Origin: an uncultured Ruminococcus sp.
GTDB taxonomy: Bacteria; Bacillota; Clostridia; Oscillospirales; CAG-272
DNA: 42,272 nucleotides
Assembly: GCA_902778145.1 (NCBI GenBank)
Contig: CACYWW010000022.1
Coordinates: forward strand, 1-42,272
Reading direction: 5' to 3'
In this document: positions 31,104 through 39,733 of the stretch, in pieces
Position numbering within the stretch: the first letter of the stretch is position 1
Layout of the letters: every line of letters starts with the position of its first letter
The notes under the pieces: generated by a model
The model's input: only the letters and a program-made list of their open reading frames with translations
Told to the model about the DNA's origin: nothing
Databases searched by the model: none
Translations under genes and position numbers: made by a program

Positions 31104-31132
31104 ATCCGCGTTTCATATTTTTACGTTATAAT
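31104..31132 (+). promoter_or_regulatory. Probable promoter of the surface-protein pair
   Basis: A perfect TATAAT lies at 31127-31132, about 40 nt before the next start codon. The -35 position (ATCCGC at 31104-31109) is poor, so activation by another factor is possible. Confidence 0.4.
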
Positions 31133-31170
31133 CGGATTGAACTCTTCTATAAGGAAAGGTATGATGGACA

Positions 31171-32934
31171 ATGTTTAATAAATCCGGACAAAAGATGACA
31201 GCGCTCATTCTTGCGGCCCTGCTGTTCATATCGTGTCTCCCGCTTTCGGCGTCTGCCGTCACGGATCAGGATATGGCGCAGATAAGCGTGACGGCGTCGA
31301 ATACGAATCCTACGAAGAACGAGACGATTACCGTCACGGCTTCGATAGACAATTACCGTACGATGTCGAAACGCATCTCCGCGATGATGCTCTCGGTCAG
31401 TTTTGACACGTCCTGCTTCGATTACGTGGCGGGATCGGAGACGTCGCTGCTCAAAATAAATAACGACGACCTTACGAGCGTCGCCTTTGACGGCATCGAT
31501 AAGGTCAGCTTCGCGTACGTTTACGCAAACACGAGAAAGCTGACCCTTCCCACGACCGCGAAGGAGATATTCAGCTTCAAGCTGAAGGTCAAGGACACCG
31601 TGACGGAAAAGACCGTCACCGATCTCATAGTCGCCGATCTCAAGCTTTACAACGGAAAGACCGAGAGCACCTACTCTCTGATCGACTGCAAGGATCCGAA
31701 GACGGACACTGTCACCGCCTGGGCTTCGCGTCCCGGCATACTGCTCAACGGCTCCGATAAAAACAACGGAAAATACACGGGAAACGTGACGATCACGTTC
31801 GACGCCTCGACCGGAAGCCTCGTTTACGAGGGCAGACCCGCCGTATCCGTTACGAGCCCGTATCTCTGCGATAAGAACGGCACGTATTCGATAACCGTAA
31901 CGTCGAACGGCGAACGCATCACGGAGACGTTCAGGATCGAAAAGAGCATCTCACACATCTCCGTCAAGCCCGGCACATATACGACCGACTATCCGCTCGG
32001 CATCGCGCCCGACTATTCGTCGTGGGTGCTTCTTGTGACCTACAGCGACGGTACATACAGCGAGCTCGCGATGGACGACCGCGACATCGAGATCACCGGT
32101 TTCGAGCCGGACACCGTGGGTGAGCAGAGGCTTCTGATCAAATACAAGGAAAAGACGACGTACGTCATCATAAACGTAAGCTCAAAGAACGTGCGCTCCT
32201 TCAGCATAGGCTCGCCGATCGCTAAGACGGATTACCTGATAGGCGACGAGATCGACACAACCGGCGGCATCCTGATAGTCGACTATGACGACAACACGAG
32301 CGAGCAGGTACAGATAACGAAGAACATGCTCTCCGGTTTTGACAACACGTACCCCGGCGAGCAGAACGTCACAGTAACGTATTCCACGGTATCGCAGACC
32401 TTCAAGGTCACGTTCTATCCGAGAGAGGCGGTGGACGAGCTCATCACCGAGATCGACGCACTCGATCTCAACACGATCAGCAAGGACAGCGGCGATCAGA
32501 TCCTTTCCATGATACAGAAATACAACAGTCTTATGAACATTCAGAAAGAGGCTGTCGTGAACTTTACGAAGCTCGAAGAGGCGCGCGAGCGTTATAACAA
32601 GCTCATACGCGGGACCGATCCCGTCACCGAGGATACTACCGTGCCCGAGGGCGACACAACGGACGACACCGGCAAGAAGGCGAAGACGCCCGGCAATATC
32701 ATCTGGTATATCGTAGCCGGCATAATAATCCTTTCCGTTCTCGGCGGCGTCGGCTACTTCCTGTTCATCTATTTCAAACGCAAGAAAGAAATAGACGATG
32801 ACGAGTATTACGACGACGGCGATTTCGACGACGATGACGATGACGACGGCGACCTCTCCTACGAAGAGGACATAATCAACATCGAAGACGAAGACAACGA
32901 TTTTGACGCGGATGAGGAGGAAAAAGATGAATAA
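31171..32934 (+). CDS. Membrane-anchored surface protein with cohesin-like and Ig-like domains
   Basis: The 587-residue protein has a signal peptide (1-29) and an N-terminal beta domain (about 35-165) resembling cohesin: 'QISVTASNTNPTKNETITVT', 'AMMLSVSFDTSCFDYV' and 'EIFSFKLKVKDTV'. Two or more Ig-like/Big_3-type domains follow (about 250-420, with 'YLIGDEIDTTGGILIVDYDD' typical of Big_3), then a helical segment (about 420-475), a Thr/Asp linker, a transmembrane helix (about 505-530), a KRKK stop-transfer and a cytoplasmic tail of about 55 residues that is mostly Asp and Glu. GGAAAGG lies about 13 nt before the ATG. Its end overlaps the next gene, a dockerin protein, suggesting a cohesin-dockerin pair. 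Cohesin identity is by pattern only. Confidence 0.68.
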   Translation: MFNKSGQKMTALILAALLFISCLPLSASAVTDQDMAQISVTASNTNPTKNETITVTASIDNYRTMSKRISAMMLSVSFDTSCFDYVAGSETSLLKINNDDLTSVAFDGIDKVSFAYVYANTRKLTLPTTAKEIFSFKLKVKDTVTEKTVTDLIVADLKLYNGKTESTYSLIDCKDPKTDTVTAWASRPGILLNGSDKNNGKYTGNVTITFDASTGSLVYEGRPAVSVTSPYLCDKNGTYSITVTSNGERITETFRIEKSISHISVKPGTYTTDYPLGIAPDYSSWVLLVTYSDGTYSELAMDDRDIEITGFEPDTVGEQRLLIKYKEKTTYVIINVSSKNVRSFSIGSPIAKTDYLIGDEIDTTGGILIVDYDDNTSEQVQITKNMLSGFDNTYPGEQNVTVTYSTVSQTFKVTFYPREAVDELITEIDALDLNTISKDSGDQILSMIQKYNSLMNIQKEAVVNFTKLEEARERYNKLIRGTDPVTEDTTVPEGDTTDDTGKKAKTPGNIIWYIVAGIIILSVLGGVGYFLFIYFKRKKEIDDDEYYDDGDFDDDDDDDGDLSYEEDIINIEDEDNDFDADEEEKDE

Positions 32935-33886
32935 CAGATCTTCCGATATAACTCTTACACGCATAGTCCTGACGGTGCTTGCCGTTATGATGGCGGCGAT
33001 CATTGCCGCGGCGGCGATCCTTCCCGCGATAACGGCTCACGCCGAGGAAGGCGAGGCCGCCGAAAAGGAGACCGAGACCGAGACCGAAACCGAAACTGAA
33101 ACCGAGACTGAGACAGAGACCGAAACGGAGACGGAAACCGAAACCGAAACAGAAACCGAGACTGAAACGGAAACCGAGACCGATCCTCCGGCACCCGCGA
33201 TCACCGAGATCAGATTCAGGGAATCGACGGTAAGACTCGCCGCGGGCGATGAGCTGACGCTTGAGATCACGGCGATACTCGACAACGGCGAAGAGGCGTC
33301 CGAGCTTCCCGCGCTCACCTTCACCTCGTCGGACGAAGCCGTCGCCGCGGTCGACGGTGACGGCAAGGTCACGGCGGCTGCCGCCGGCAGGACCGAAATA
33401 AAAGCCGAAAACGAAGACGGATCCCTCTCCTGCACCTGCACGGTGATCGTATCCAACTCCACCGTGAAGCTCCGCACGATCGCGGGCACCGGTGAAAAAA
33501 TAGCGACCGGCATCAACCCCGGCGTTACGGTCGGCGAGATAGTTGACGATATAACAGTGTCGGAATCGCTTGAACCCGGCAAGGTCACGGTGACGACCTC
33601 CGCCGGTGCGACCGCAGTTTCATCCGAGAGGATGAAGACCGGCATGACCCTGAACGTCGACGGAACGCCGTACATGGTCGTCATCTACGGCGACTGCAAC
33701 GGTGACGGCGTGATCAACTCGCGCGACGTACAGACGATACTCGATTATCTCACCGCGAAGTCCAACCTTCTGGCCGACAACAGAGCGAACTTCCTCTCCG
33801 CCGATTTTCTGAACAACGGCGTTGACCTCGAATCCGCACTGTATCTGCAGAGATACTACTACGGGCTTGAGACGATAGAGCAGTAA
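32927..33886 (+). CDS. Secreted dockerin-domain protein with Glu-Thr repeat linker
   Basis: The 319-residue protein has an N-terminal signal or signal anchor (about 10-37), a run of 19 Glu-Thr pairs (about 48-85), a bacterial Ig-like (Big_2) domain (about 90-178, 'FTSSDEAVAAVDGDGKVTAAAAGRTEI') and a C-terminal type I dockerin-like module (about 255-315). The first calcium loop is clear (GDCNGDGVINSRDV); the second (SADFLNNGVDLESALYL) is degenerate. Dockerins bind cohesins, and the previous gene encodes a cohesin-like anchored protein whose stop overlaps this start by 8 bp. The ATG at 32927 has GAGGAGG upstream. A terminator follows. Confidence 0.8.
   Translation: MNNRSSDITLTRIVLTVLAVMMAAIIAAAAILPAITAHAEEGEAAEKETETETETETETETETETETETETETETETETETETETDPPAPAITEIRFRESTVRLAAGDELTLEITAILDNGEEASELPALTFTSSDEAVAAVDGDGKVTAAAAGRTEIKAENEDGSLSCTCTVIVSNSTVKLRTIAGTGEKIATGINPGVTVGEIVDDITVSESLEPGKVTVTTSAGATAVSSERMKTGMTLNVDGTPYMVVIYGDCNGDGVINSRDVQTILDYLTAKSNLLADNRANFLSADFLNNGVDLESALYLQRYYYGLETIEQ
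33068..33181 (+). repeat. Tandem hexamer repeat encoding 19 Glu-Thr pairs
   Basis: Nineteen hexamers of the form GARACN encode an uninterrupted Glu-Thr run in the dockerin protein. GAG/GAA and ACC/ACT/ACA/ACG are mixed, so the protein repeat is perfect while the DNA repeat is not. Length change by slippage between strains is possible. Confidence 0.9.
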
Positions 33887-33897
33887 AACAGCATATT

Positions 33898-33931
33898 AAA
33901 CCGGCGCGGACGCTGATCCGCGCCGGTTTTT
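33898..33931 (+). terminator. Intrinsic terminator after the dockerin gene
   Basis: AAACCGGCGCGGA (33898-33910) pairs with TCCGCGCCGGTTT (33917-33929) around a 6-nt loop, followed by T to 33931. It works for the plus strand and, given the A-rich start, perhaps also the minus strand. Confidence 0.85.
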
Positions 33932-33974
33932 CGTACGTCTCCGCGCAGCCGCTCCAAAATTTTTAATTATGCCC

Positions 33975-34003
33975 TTGATTTTTACGGATATAAGGTGTAT
34001 AAT
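33975..34003 (+). promoter_or_regulatory. Promoter of the gltX-glnS operon
   Basis: TTGATT (33975-33980) and TATAAT (33998-34003) have a 17-bp spacer, with the start codon of gltX about 32 nt after the -10. No T-box leader fits in this short leader. Confidence 0.7.
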
Positions 34004-34035
34004 AAATCCATATTATAAAATAAGGACAAAACGCA

Positions 34036-35706
34036 ATGGATTACAACAGACTTGCAGAACTGCTTTTCCCCGGCGTCACGGCGACTCCCGAGGATATGGA
34101 GCGGAGATATCCGGAAAGACGGCTTCCGGAAGGCGCGAAGGTAACGCGTATCGCACCGTCGCCCACCGGTTTCTTCCATTTCGGAGGGCTTTTCCCGGCG
34201 ACTGTCGGCGAGCGTCTCGCACATCAGTCGGGCGGAGTTTTCTTTCTCCGTATAGAAGACACCGACTCAAAGCGTGAGGTCGAGGGCGCCGCGGCTTTCA
34301 TAACGAAAATACTTAGCTATTACGGACTTGATTTCGACGAGGGCGTCACCGCCGACGGCGACAAGGGCGATTACGGTCCCTATACACAGAGTCAGCGTGT
34401 TGACATTTATCACGTTTATGCGAAAAAGCTCGTCCGTGACGGTCTCGCATACCCGGTCTTTTCGACCGATGAGGAGCTTGACGAGCTCAAAGCCGCCGAC
34501 AAGAAGGCGGAGATAAAAAGCGTCAAATGGGAAGAGGAGGCGCAGGCTCGCCGCGACGCGATGATCGCCCGCCGCGATTTCACGATGGAGCAGGTAGAGG
34601 CGGAGCTTGCCGCAGGCCACAAATTTGCGCTTTTCGCCCGCGCCGACGGCGACCCCGAAAAGAAGATAAAGATAACGGATCTCGTAAAAGGCACGCTTGA
34701 GATCCCCGAAAACGACGAGGACGTCGTCCTTCTCAAATCCGACGGCATACCTACGTATCATTTCGCCCACGCGATCGACGACCACCTTATGCGTACGACT
34801 CACGTTATCCGCGGCGAGGAATGGCTGCCGAGCCTTTCAAAGCATCTCATGCTTTTCCGTTATCTCGGCTTCAGGGCTCCGAAATACATGCACATAGCTC
34901 AGCTGATGCGCCTCGACGAGAACGGCAACAAGAAAAAACTCTCCAAGCGCGACATGGGTGCGAACCTCGACGACTACCGCAGGATGGGTTATCCCGTCCC
35001 GTCCGTCAGCGAATACGTCATGACGCTGCTCAACTCGAACTACGAGGAGTGGCATATGCAGAATCCCGACAAGAGCTGGCGCGACTTTCCGTTCTCGATC
35101 AAGAAGATGAGTGCGTCAGGCTGCCTCTTCGACACGGAAAAGCTGAACGACGTATCGAAAAACGTGATCAGCCGTATGACCGCGGAGCAGGTGTTTGACG
35201 GAGTATGCGGATACGCAAAGACCGAGGATCCGGAGTTTTACGAAACGCTGACCGGCGATCCGGAATACGCAAAGCGCATCCTCTCGATCGGCAGAGGCGG
35301 CGCGAAGCCGAGAAAAGACTTCGCCGTCTGGGCGGACGTAAGACCGTACATGGCGTTCTTCTACGACAAATACTTCACCCGCGACGATGAAATGCCCGCG
35401 GACAAGGATAAAGCGGATATAAAGACGGCGCTCGAAAGCTTCGTTTCGACGTACGACGAAAACGACGATCAGAGCGCGTGGTTCGAAAAATGCAAGGATA
35501 TAGCGGAGTCGATCGGCTACGCCCGCGAGACGAAGCTTTACAGAAAGGAACCCGATAAATACAAGGGACACGTCGGCGACGTCGCGTCGTTCGTCCGCCT
35601 TGCCGTCACCGGCAGACAGAATTCGCCCGATCTGTATGAGGTAATTAAGATCATCGGCAAGGACCGCATGGTCGACAGGATCCGCGCGGCGATCGCTCTG
35701 TTATGA
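34036..35706 (+). CDS. gltX: Glutamate--tRNA ligase
   Basis: The 556-residue class I synthetase has the HIGH-type motif 'PSPTGFFHFGG' at 41-51 (Phe replaces the usual Ile), the conserved 'FFLRIEDTDSKREVE' block that binds glutamate, and the KMSKS-type motif 'KKLSKRD' near 300. A C-terminal helical anticodon-binding region is present. It charges tRNA-Glu, and because glnS is in the same operon it is probably discriminating. It is longer than the E. coli enzyme, with an insertion around 150-200. AAGGAC precedes the ATG. Its stop overlaps the next start (ATGA). Confidence 0.95.
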   Translation: MDYNRLAELLFPGVTATPEDMERRYPERRLPEGAKVTRIAPSPTGFFHFGGLFPATVGERLAHQSGGVFFLRIEDTDSKREVEGAAAFITKILSYYGLDFDEGVTADGDKGDYGPYTQSQRVDIYHVYAKKLVRDGLAYPVFSTDEELDELKAADKKAEIKSVKWEEEAQARRDAMIARRDFTMEQVEAELAAGHKFALFARADGDPEKKIKITDLVKGTLEIPENDEDVVLLKSDGIPTYHFAHAIDDHLMRTTHVIRGEEWLPSLSKHLMLFRYLGFRAPKYMHIAQLMRLDENGNKKKLSKRDMGANLDDYRRMGYPVPSVSEYVMTLLNSNYEEWHMQNPDKSWRDFPFSIKKMSASGCLFDTEKLNDVSKNVISRMTAEQVFDGVCGYAKTEDPEFYETLTGDPEYAKRILSIGRGGAKPRKDFAVWADVRPYMAFFYDKYFTRDDEMPADKDKADIKTALESFVSTYDENDDQSAWFEKCKDIAESIGYARETKLYRKEPDKYKGHVGDVASFVRLAVTGRQNSPDLYEVIKIIGKDRMVDRIRAAIALL

Positions 35707-36323
35707 AAAACGTACTTCTCGTCGGTGACTCCATCAGGCTTATGTATCAGTCCCGGGTGGCTGAGCTTCTCGGCGACGGTGTGCGCGTATTCGCGCCGGA
35801 CGAGAACTGCAGATATACGAAATACGCCCTCTGGGGGATGTATTCGTGGTACGAGGGCTGGGGATGCCCCGCGTTCGACGTGATCCACTGGAACACCGGC
35901 ATATGGGATCTTCACCGCTGCACGGCGGACGGCATGATCTTCACACCGCTTGACGAATATCTCGAATACAACCGCCGCCTTGCGATACAGATGGAAAGCT
36001 ATTGCAAAGATCTGATCTGGGCGACGATAACGCCCGGCGGCAGACAGCTTGATGAAAAGAAAAAGACGAACTATTCTCTGAAGGAAGGCGACACGCGCGT
36101 ATATCTGTGCGACTACACGGACGTCTGGAACGGGGACGTAAGGCGTTATAACGCGGCGTGCTCGGAGCTGCTCTCCCGCCGCGGGATAAGGATCGACGAT
36201 CTGTACGGCGTTATAAGCGCGGATCCGGACAGGTTCATATCCGAAGACGGCATACACCCGTCGCCCGACGGTGTTGAGGCGCTCTCTCAAAAGGTCGCAT
36301 CCGAGATAAAAAAACTGCTTTAA
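35703..36323 (+). CDS. SGNH/GDSL-family hydrolase
   Basis: The 206-residue soluble protein has the GDS nucleophile motif at 8-10 (Ser10), a block with Asn64 ('IHWNTGIWDLH'), and the C-terminal catalytic Asp182-x-x-His185 in 'EDGIHPSPDG'. This is the SGNH esterase fold, used on acyl or acetyl esters, often of carbohydrates. There is no signal peptide. It is translationally coupled to gltX and 10 bp before glnS. A link with tRNA charging is not obvious, and the substrate is unknown. Confidence 0.85.
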   Translation: MKNVLLVGDSIRLMYQSRVAELLGDGVRVFAPDENCRYTKYALWGMYSWYEGWGCPAFDVIHWNTGIWDLHRCTADGMIFTPLDEYLEYNRRLAIQMESYCKDLIWATITPGGRQLDEKKKTNYSLKEGDTRVYLCDYTDVWNGDVRRYNAACSELLSRRGIRIDDLYGVISADPDRFISEDGIHPSPDGVEALSQKVASEIKKLL

Positions 36324-36333
36324 GAGGTAAGAA

Positions 36334-37971
36334 ATGGAATCATCTAATTTTATACACGATTTTATAGACGAGGATCTTCGCAATAATCCCGGGATGAAGA
36401 TACACACACGCTTCCCGCCGGAGCCCAACGGTTATCTCCACATAGGTCACTGCAAAGCCCTTGTGATCGACTTCGGCACGGCTCAGAAATACGGCGGCAT
36501 CTGCAATCTCAGAATGGACGATACGAACCCGGCAAAGGAGGATACCGAATTCGTTGACGCGATAAAAGAGGACATCCACTGGCTCGGCTTCGACTGGGGA
36601 GACAGATTTTTCTACGGCTCCGACTACTTTGAAACGACGTATCAGCTCGCCGAAAAGCTCATAATGTCGGGCGACGCGTACGTCTGCGAGCTTTCAGCTG
36701 ATCAGTTCAGGGAATATCGCGGAGACCTCTCCACACCGGCAAGATCGCCGTACCGCGACAGACCGGCAGAGAAAAGTCTCGATCTCTTCCGCCGTATGAG
36801 AGCCGGCGAATTCCCGGAGGGCAAATACACGCTCCGCGCGAAGATAGATCTCGGCAGCGGCAACTTCAACATGCGCGACCCGGTGCTCTACCGCATCCGC
36901 TATATCGACCATCACAGACAGGGCAGGAAATGGTGCATCTTCCCGATGTACGACTTCGCGCACCCGATACAGGATATGATCGAGGGCATCACTCACAGCC
37001 TCTGCTCGCTTGAATATGAGGATCACAGACCGCTTTACAACTGGGTACGCGACCACGTGGATCTGCCCGCGAAGCCGAGACAGATAGAGTTTGCGCGTCT
37101 GAACGTCACTCACACCGTGATGAGCAAGCGTTTTCTCCGCCACCTCGTGGAGACCGGTCTCGTAGACGGTTGGGACGACCCGAGGATGCCCACGCTCTGC
37201 GGTCTGCGCCGCCGCGGCTTCACCGCCGCCTCGGTGCTCGACTTCATAGAGCGCGTCGGCGTCGCGAAATCGAACAGCCTCGTGGATATCGGACTTCTCG
37301 ACTACTGCGTCCGTGAGGAGCTGAACAGGACCGCAAAACGCCGTATCGCCGTGCTCGATCCCGTAAAGGTCGTGATCGACAACTACCCGGACGGCAAGGT
37401 CGAATACTTCGAGCTCCCCAACAATCCGAACGACGAGAACTCAGGCACACGCAAGGTCCCGTTCTCGAAGAACATCTTCATCGAAGCCGACGACGTATCC
37501 GCCGATCCGCCTCCCAAGTTCCACCGTATGAAGCCGGACGGCGAGGTAAGGCTCATGGGAGCGTACATCGTCAGATGCACGGATATTAAAACCGACGGCG
37601 ACGGCAGGATCGTCGAGGTGCACTGCACCGCTGATCTGGAGACCGGCAACGGCATGCCCGCCGACGGAAGGAAGATCAAGGGCACGATCCACTGGCTCTC
37701 CGCCGACCACTGCGTCACGTCGAACGCGGCGCTCTACGACAAGCTCTTCACTTACGCGAACATGAACGAGATAGACTCCTCCGAATACGAAAAGTATCTC
37801 AACCCCGATTCAAAGAAGCTCATCGCCGGTATCAGGCTCGAGGAATCCATGAAGGACGCCGTTCAGGGCGAGCGTTTCCAGTTCGTCCGTCTCGGTTATT
37901 TCACGAAGGACAGCAAAAACGACGACGTTTACAACCGCATAGTTACGTTAAAAGACAGCTTTAAGCTGTGA
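36334..37971 (+). CDS. glnS: Glutamine--tRNA ligase
   Basis: The 545-residue class I enzyme has the HIGH motif in 'PPEPNGYLHIGH' (28-39), the acceptor-binding 'LRMDDTNPAKED' block, the KMSKS variant 'VMSKR' near 265-270, and a C-terminal two-barrel anticodon-binding region (about 340-545). GlnRS is found in only a minority of Firmicutes, where tRNA-Gln is usually made by GatCAB; here it suggests direct charging. AAGAGGTAAGAA precedes the ATG. It is the last gene of the operon. Confidence 0.96.
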   Translation: MESSNFIHDFIDEDLRNNPGMKIHTRFPPEPNGYLHIGHCKALVIDFGTAQKYGGICNLRMDDTNPAKEDTEFVDAIKEDIHWLGFDWGDRFFYGSDYFETTYQLAEKLIMSGDAYVCELSADQFREYRGDLSTPARSPYRDRPAEKSLDLFRRMRAGEFPEGKYTLRAKIDLGSGNFNMRDPVLYRIRYIDHHRQGRKWCIFPMYDFAHPIQDMIEGITHSLCSLEYEDHRPLYNWVRDHVDLPAKPRQIEFARLNVTHTVMSKRFLRHLVETGLVDGWDDPRMPTLCGLRRRGFTAASVLDFIERVGVAKSNSLVDIGLLDYCVREELNRTAKRRIAVLDPVKVVIDNYPDGKVEYFELPNNPNDENSGTRKVPFSKNIFIEADDVSADPPPKFHRMKPDGEVRLMGAYIVRCTDIKTDGDGRIVEVHCTADLETGNGMPADGRKIKGTIHWLSADHCVTSNAALYDKLFTYANMNEIDSSEYEKYLNPDSKKLIAGIRLEESMKDAVQGERFQFVRLGYFTKDSKNDDVYNRIVTLKDSFKL

Positions 37972-37975
37972 CCTA

Positions 37976-38004
37976 TTGACAAAAACGGATTTTTCCTGTA
38001 TTAT
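37976..38004 (+). promoter_or_regulatory. Promoter of the CBM9-like surface gene
   Basis: TTGACA (37976-37981) and TATTAT (37999-38004) are 17 bp apart. It begins immediately after the glnS stop codon; no terminator is seen between them. Confidence 0.72.
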
Positions 38005-38013
38005 CTATACAGG
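37995..38013. promoter_or_regulatory. Candidate operator over the -10 element
   Basis: CCTGTAT-tatct-ATACAGG is a perfect 7-bp-arm palindrome that covers the -10 box and the predicted start point. A repressor bound here would block the promoter. The regulator is not identified. Confidence 0.5.
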
Positions 38014-38042
38014 ATCACAATACTGAAAGGAACGGTATTACC

Positions 38043-39677
38043 ATGAAAAAAACGATCGCTTTACTCATCGCCGCCGTCATGATAATGACGATGTCGGTCA
38101 TCTGCTCGGCTGAAGCCGAAGCGGAGGATTTTGCGACTGTTGAGGCGCTCCAGTTCGACCGCGAGCCGACTATCGACGGCAAGGTCTCGGTCGAAGAATG
38201 GGGCCAGCCTACAGTGGCTCACATCAAGTATCCCGAAAATCCGCAGACTGACGTAAGCAAGGACGATCAGACCGACGTGGAATTCACGATCTGGTTCCGT
38301 TACACCTTTGACGGCTTCTATGTAGCCGCTCAGACTCCCGACGACAGCCCCTGCAACGACAACGTAGACGGCGCTCAGATCTGGAACGGCGACTGCCTGC
38401 AGATGAGGCTTGACCCGTACGGCTGCACCGAGGACCAGGGACTTATCCCGTCCGCCAACCGCGACGCGAACTACTCCGAGGATTTCCAGGAATTCGCGTT
38501 CGCTTACAGCCCCGCCGACGGCGAGTGCTACGCATACTGCTGGTCGGGCATAATGAACGGTCTCGCGCTTCAGAGCGAGGGCGGCAAATACAGCGCCTCG
38601 AACGACGGTACGACCACAACGTACGAAGTATTCATCCCGTGGGATGAGCTTCTTTACGACGCTCCTCACGCCGGCAGCAGCTTCGGTATCGCCGCGGCTC
38701 TGCTCACCGCCACCGAGGGCGAGAACGACAACAAATGGCAGAACTGGCTCGAATGGGGCTCCGGCGTCGTAAACAACCGTGACGACAATATCTGCGGCAC
38801 CAACCGTCTGATACTCTCGAAGACGACGGTATTCGGCGGCGCTTCTCTCACCGACCCGAACCCGAATGACGAGACCACGACGAGAGCTCCCATCCCCGAA
38901 GCCGAAGGAAACTTCGTTCCGGTAGACTTCACGAAGCTCTCCGCTCCTCACGAGATGCACTTCGACGTCAACGACGACGGCAGCGTGACCTTCACGTTCG
39001 ACGAAAGCAACGACCCGTACATAACGCTCTCGATCTCCAATCAGATCAAGATCAAAGCCGAGGATTATCCGTACTTCGCAATGTATCTCAAAACGAACTA
39101 CGCCTACGCGAACGGCGAGATATTCTACTGCTGCTCCGACGGCGTCGGCGACTTCACCGGCGGCTACAGCGTCCAGTATGAATACTATGAGGTCGAAGGC
39201 AACCAGGTCGCGGTCGTGGAGCTCGACGGAGCGAACGGCTACGAAGGCAACGTCCTCAAATTCCGTTTTGACGCGTACGACGGCGGAGTCGACGATCCCG
39301 ACGAAGCCGAGCTGACCGTATACAAAGCCGGATTCTTCAAGGAACTCGACGACGCGCTGCTCTTCCGCGCCGAAGGCGTGGAGGTCGAGCTCGACCCCGA
39401 TTATCTGGCTGAAGTCTCCGACGAACCGGCGGATTCGACCGACAAGTCGACCGACCCCGACACAACGGAAAGCACGCCCGCGACAGAGCCGGATGGCACC
39501 GAAGCCGACAGCAACGGCACGGATGCGGGCACTGACAAAGCTCCGACAACGTCAGACGAGGGCAAGAAGACTGAAAAGAAGAACAACACCTGGATAATAT
39601 ACACGGCAGCCGGAGTAGCGGCGGCAGCCGCGGCGGCTATAGCCGTTGTGCTCATTGCCAAAAAGAAGAAGAAATAA
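38043..39677 (+). CDS. Membrane-anchored surface protein with CBM9-like domain
   Basis: The 544-residue protein has a signal peptide (about 1-25) and an N-terminal family 9 carbohydrate-binding-like domain (about 30-265) with 'PTIDGKVSVEEWGQ', 'VEFTIWFRYTFDGFYVAAQTPDD' and 'WNGDCLQMRLDP'. A second beta domain follows (about 290-455), then a Ser/Thr/Asp/Pro-rich linker (about 460-510), a C-terminal membrane helix (about 515-538) and a KKKKK tail. The anchor type matches the GH2-like and cohesin-like proteins in this window. It probably binds a glycan at the cell surface. No catalytic residues are evident. GAAAGGAA precedes the ATG, which lies about 30 nt after the predicted transcript start. 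Confidence 0.75.
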   Translation: MKKTIALLIAAVMIMTMSVICSAEAEAEDFATVEALQFDREPTIDGKVSVEEWGQPTVAHIKYPENPQTDVSKDDQTDVEFTIWFRYTFDGFYVAAQTPDDSPCNDNVDGAQIWNGDCLQMRLDPYGCTEDQGLIPSANRDANYSEDFQEFAFAYSPADGECYAYCWSGIMNGLALQSEGGKYSASNDGTTTTYEVFIPWDELLYDAPHAGSSFGIAAALLTATEGENDNKWQNWLEWGSGVVNNRDDNICGTNRLILSKTTVFGGASLTDPNPNDETTTRAPIPEAEGNFVPVDFTKLSAPHEMHFDVNDDGSVTFTFDESNDPYITLSISNQIKIKAEDYPYFAMYLKTNYAYANGEIFYCCSDGVGDFTGGYSVQYEYYEVEGNQVAVVELDGANGYEGNVLKFRFDAYDGGVDDPDEAELTVYKAGFFKELDDALLFRAEGVEVELDPDYLAEVSDEPADSTDKSTDPDTTESTPATEPDGTEADSNGTDAGTDKAPTTSDEGKKTEKKNNTWIIYTAAGVAAAAAAAIAVVLIAKKKKK

Positions 39678-39692
39678 TCAATAAAAGATCAT

Positions 39693-39720
39693 GGCGGACA
39701 GTCACCTGTCCGCCTTTTTT
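39693..39720 (+). terminator. Intrinsic terminator between the CBM9-like and TIM-barrel genes
   Basis: GGCGGACAG (39693-39701), a tcac loop and CTGTCCGCC (39706-39714) are followed by six T. The next start codon is only 13 nt after the T-run, so the following gene depends on read-through or on a promoter I cannot see. Confidence 0.85.
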
Positions 39721-39733
39721 GAAAAGAGGTCGT

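Noticed and set aside
33068-33181. CRISPR or non-coding satellite
   Set aside because: The hexamer keeps the reading frame of a secreted protein and encodes an exact Glu-Thr run.
33932-34035. T-box leader before gltX
   Set aside because: The distance from promoter to start codon is too short and no T-box sequence is seen.
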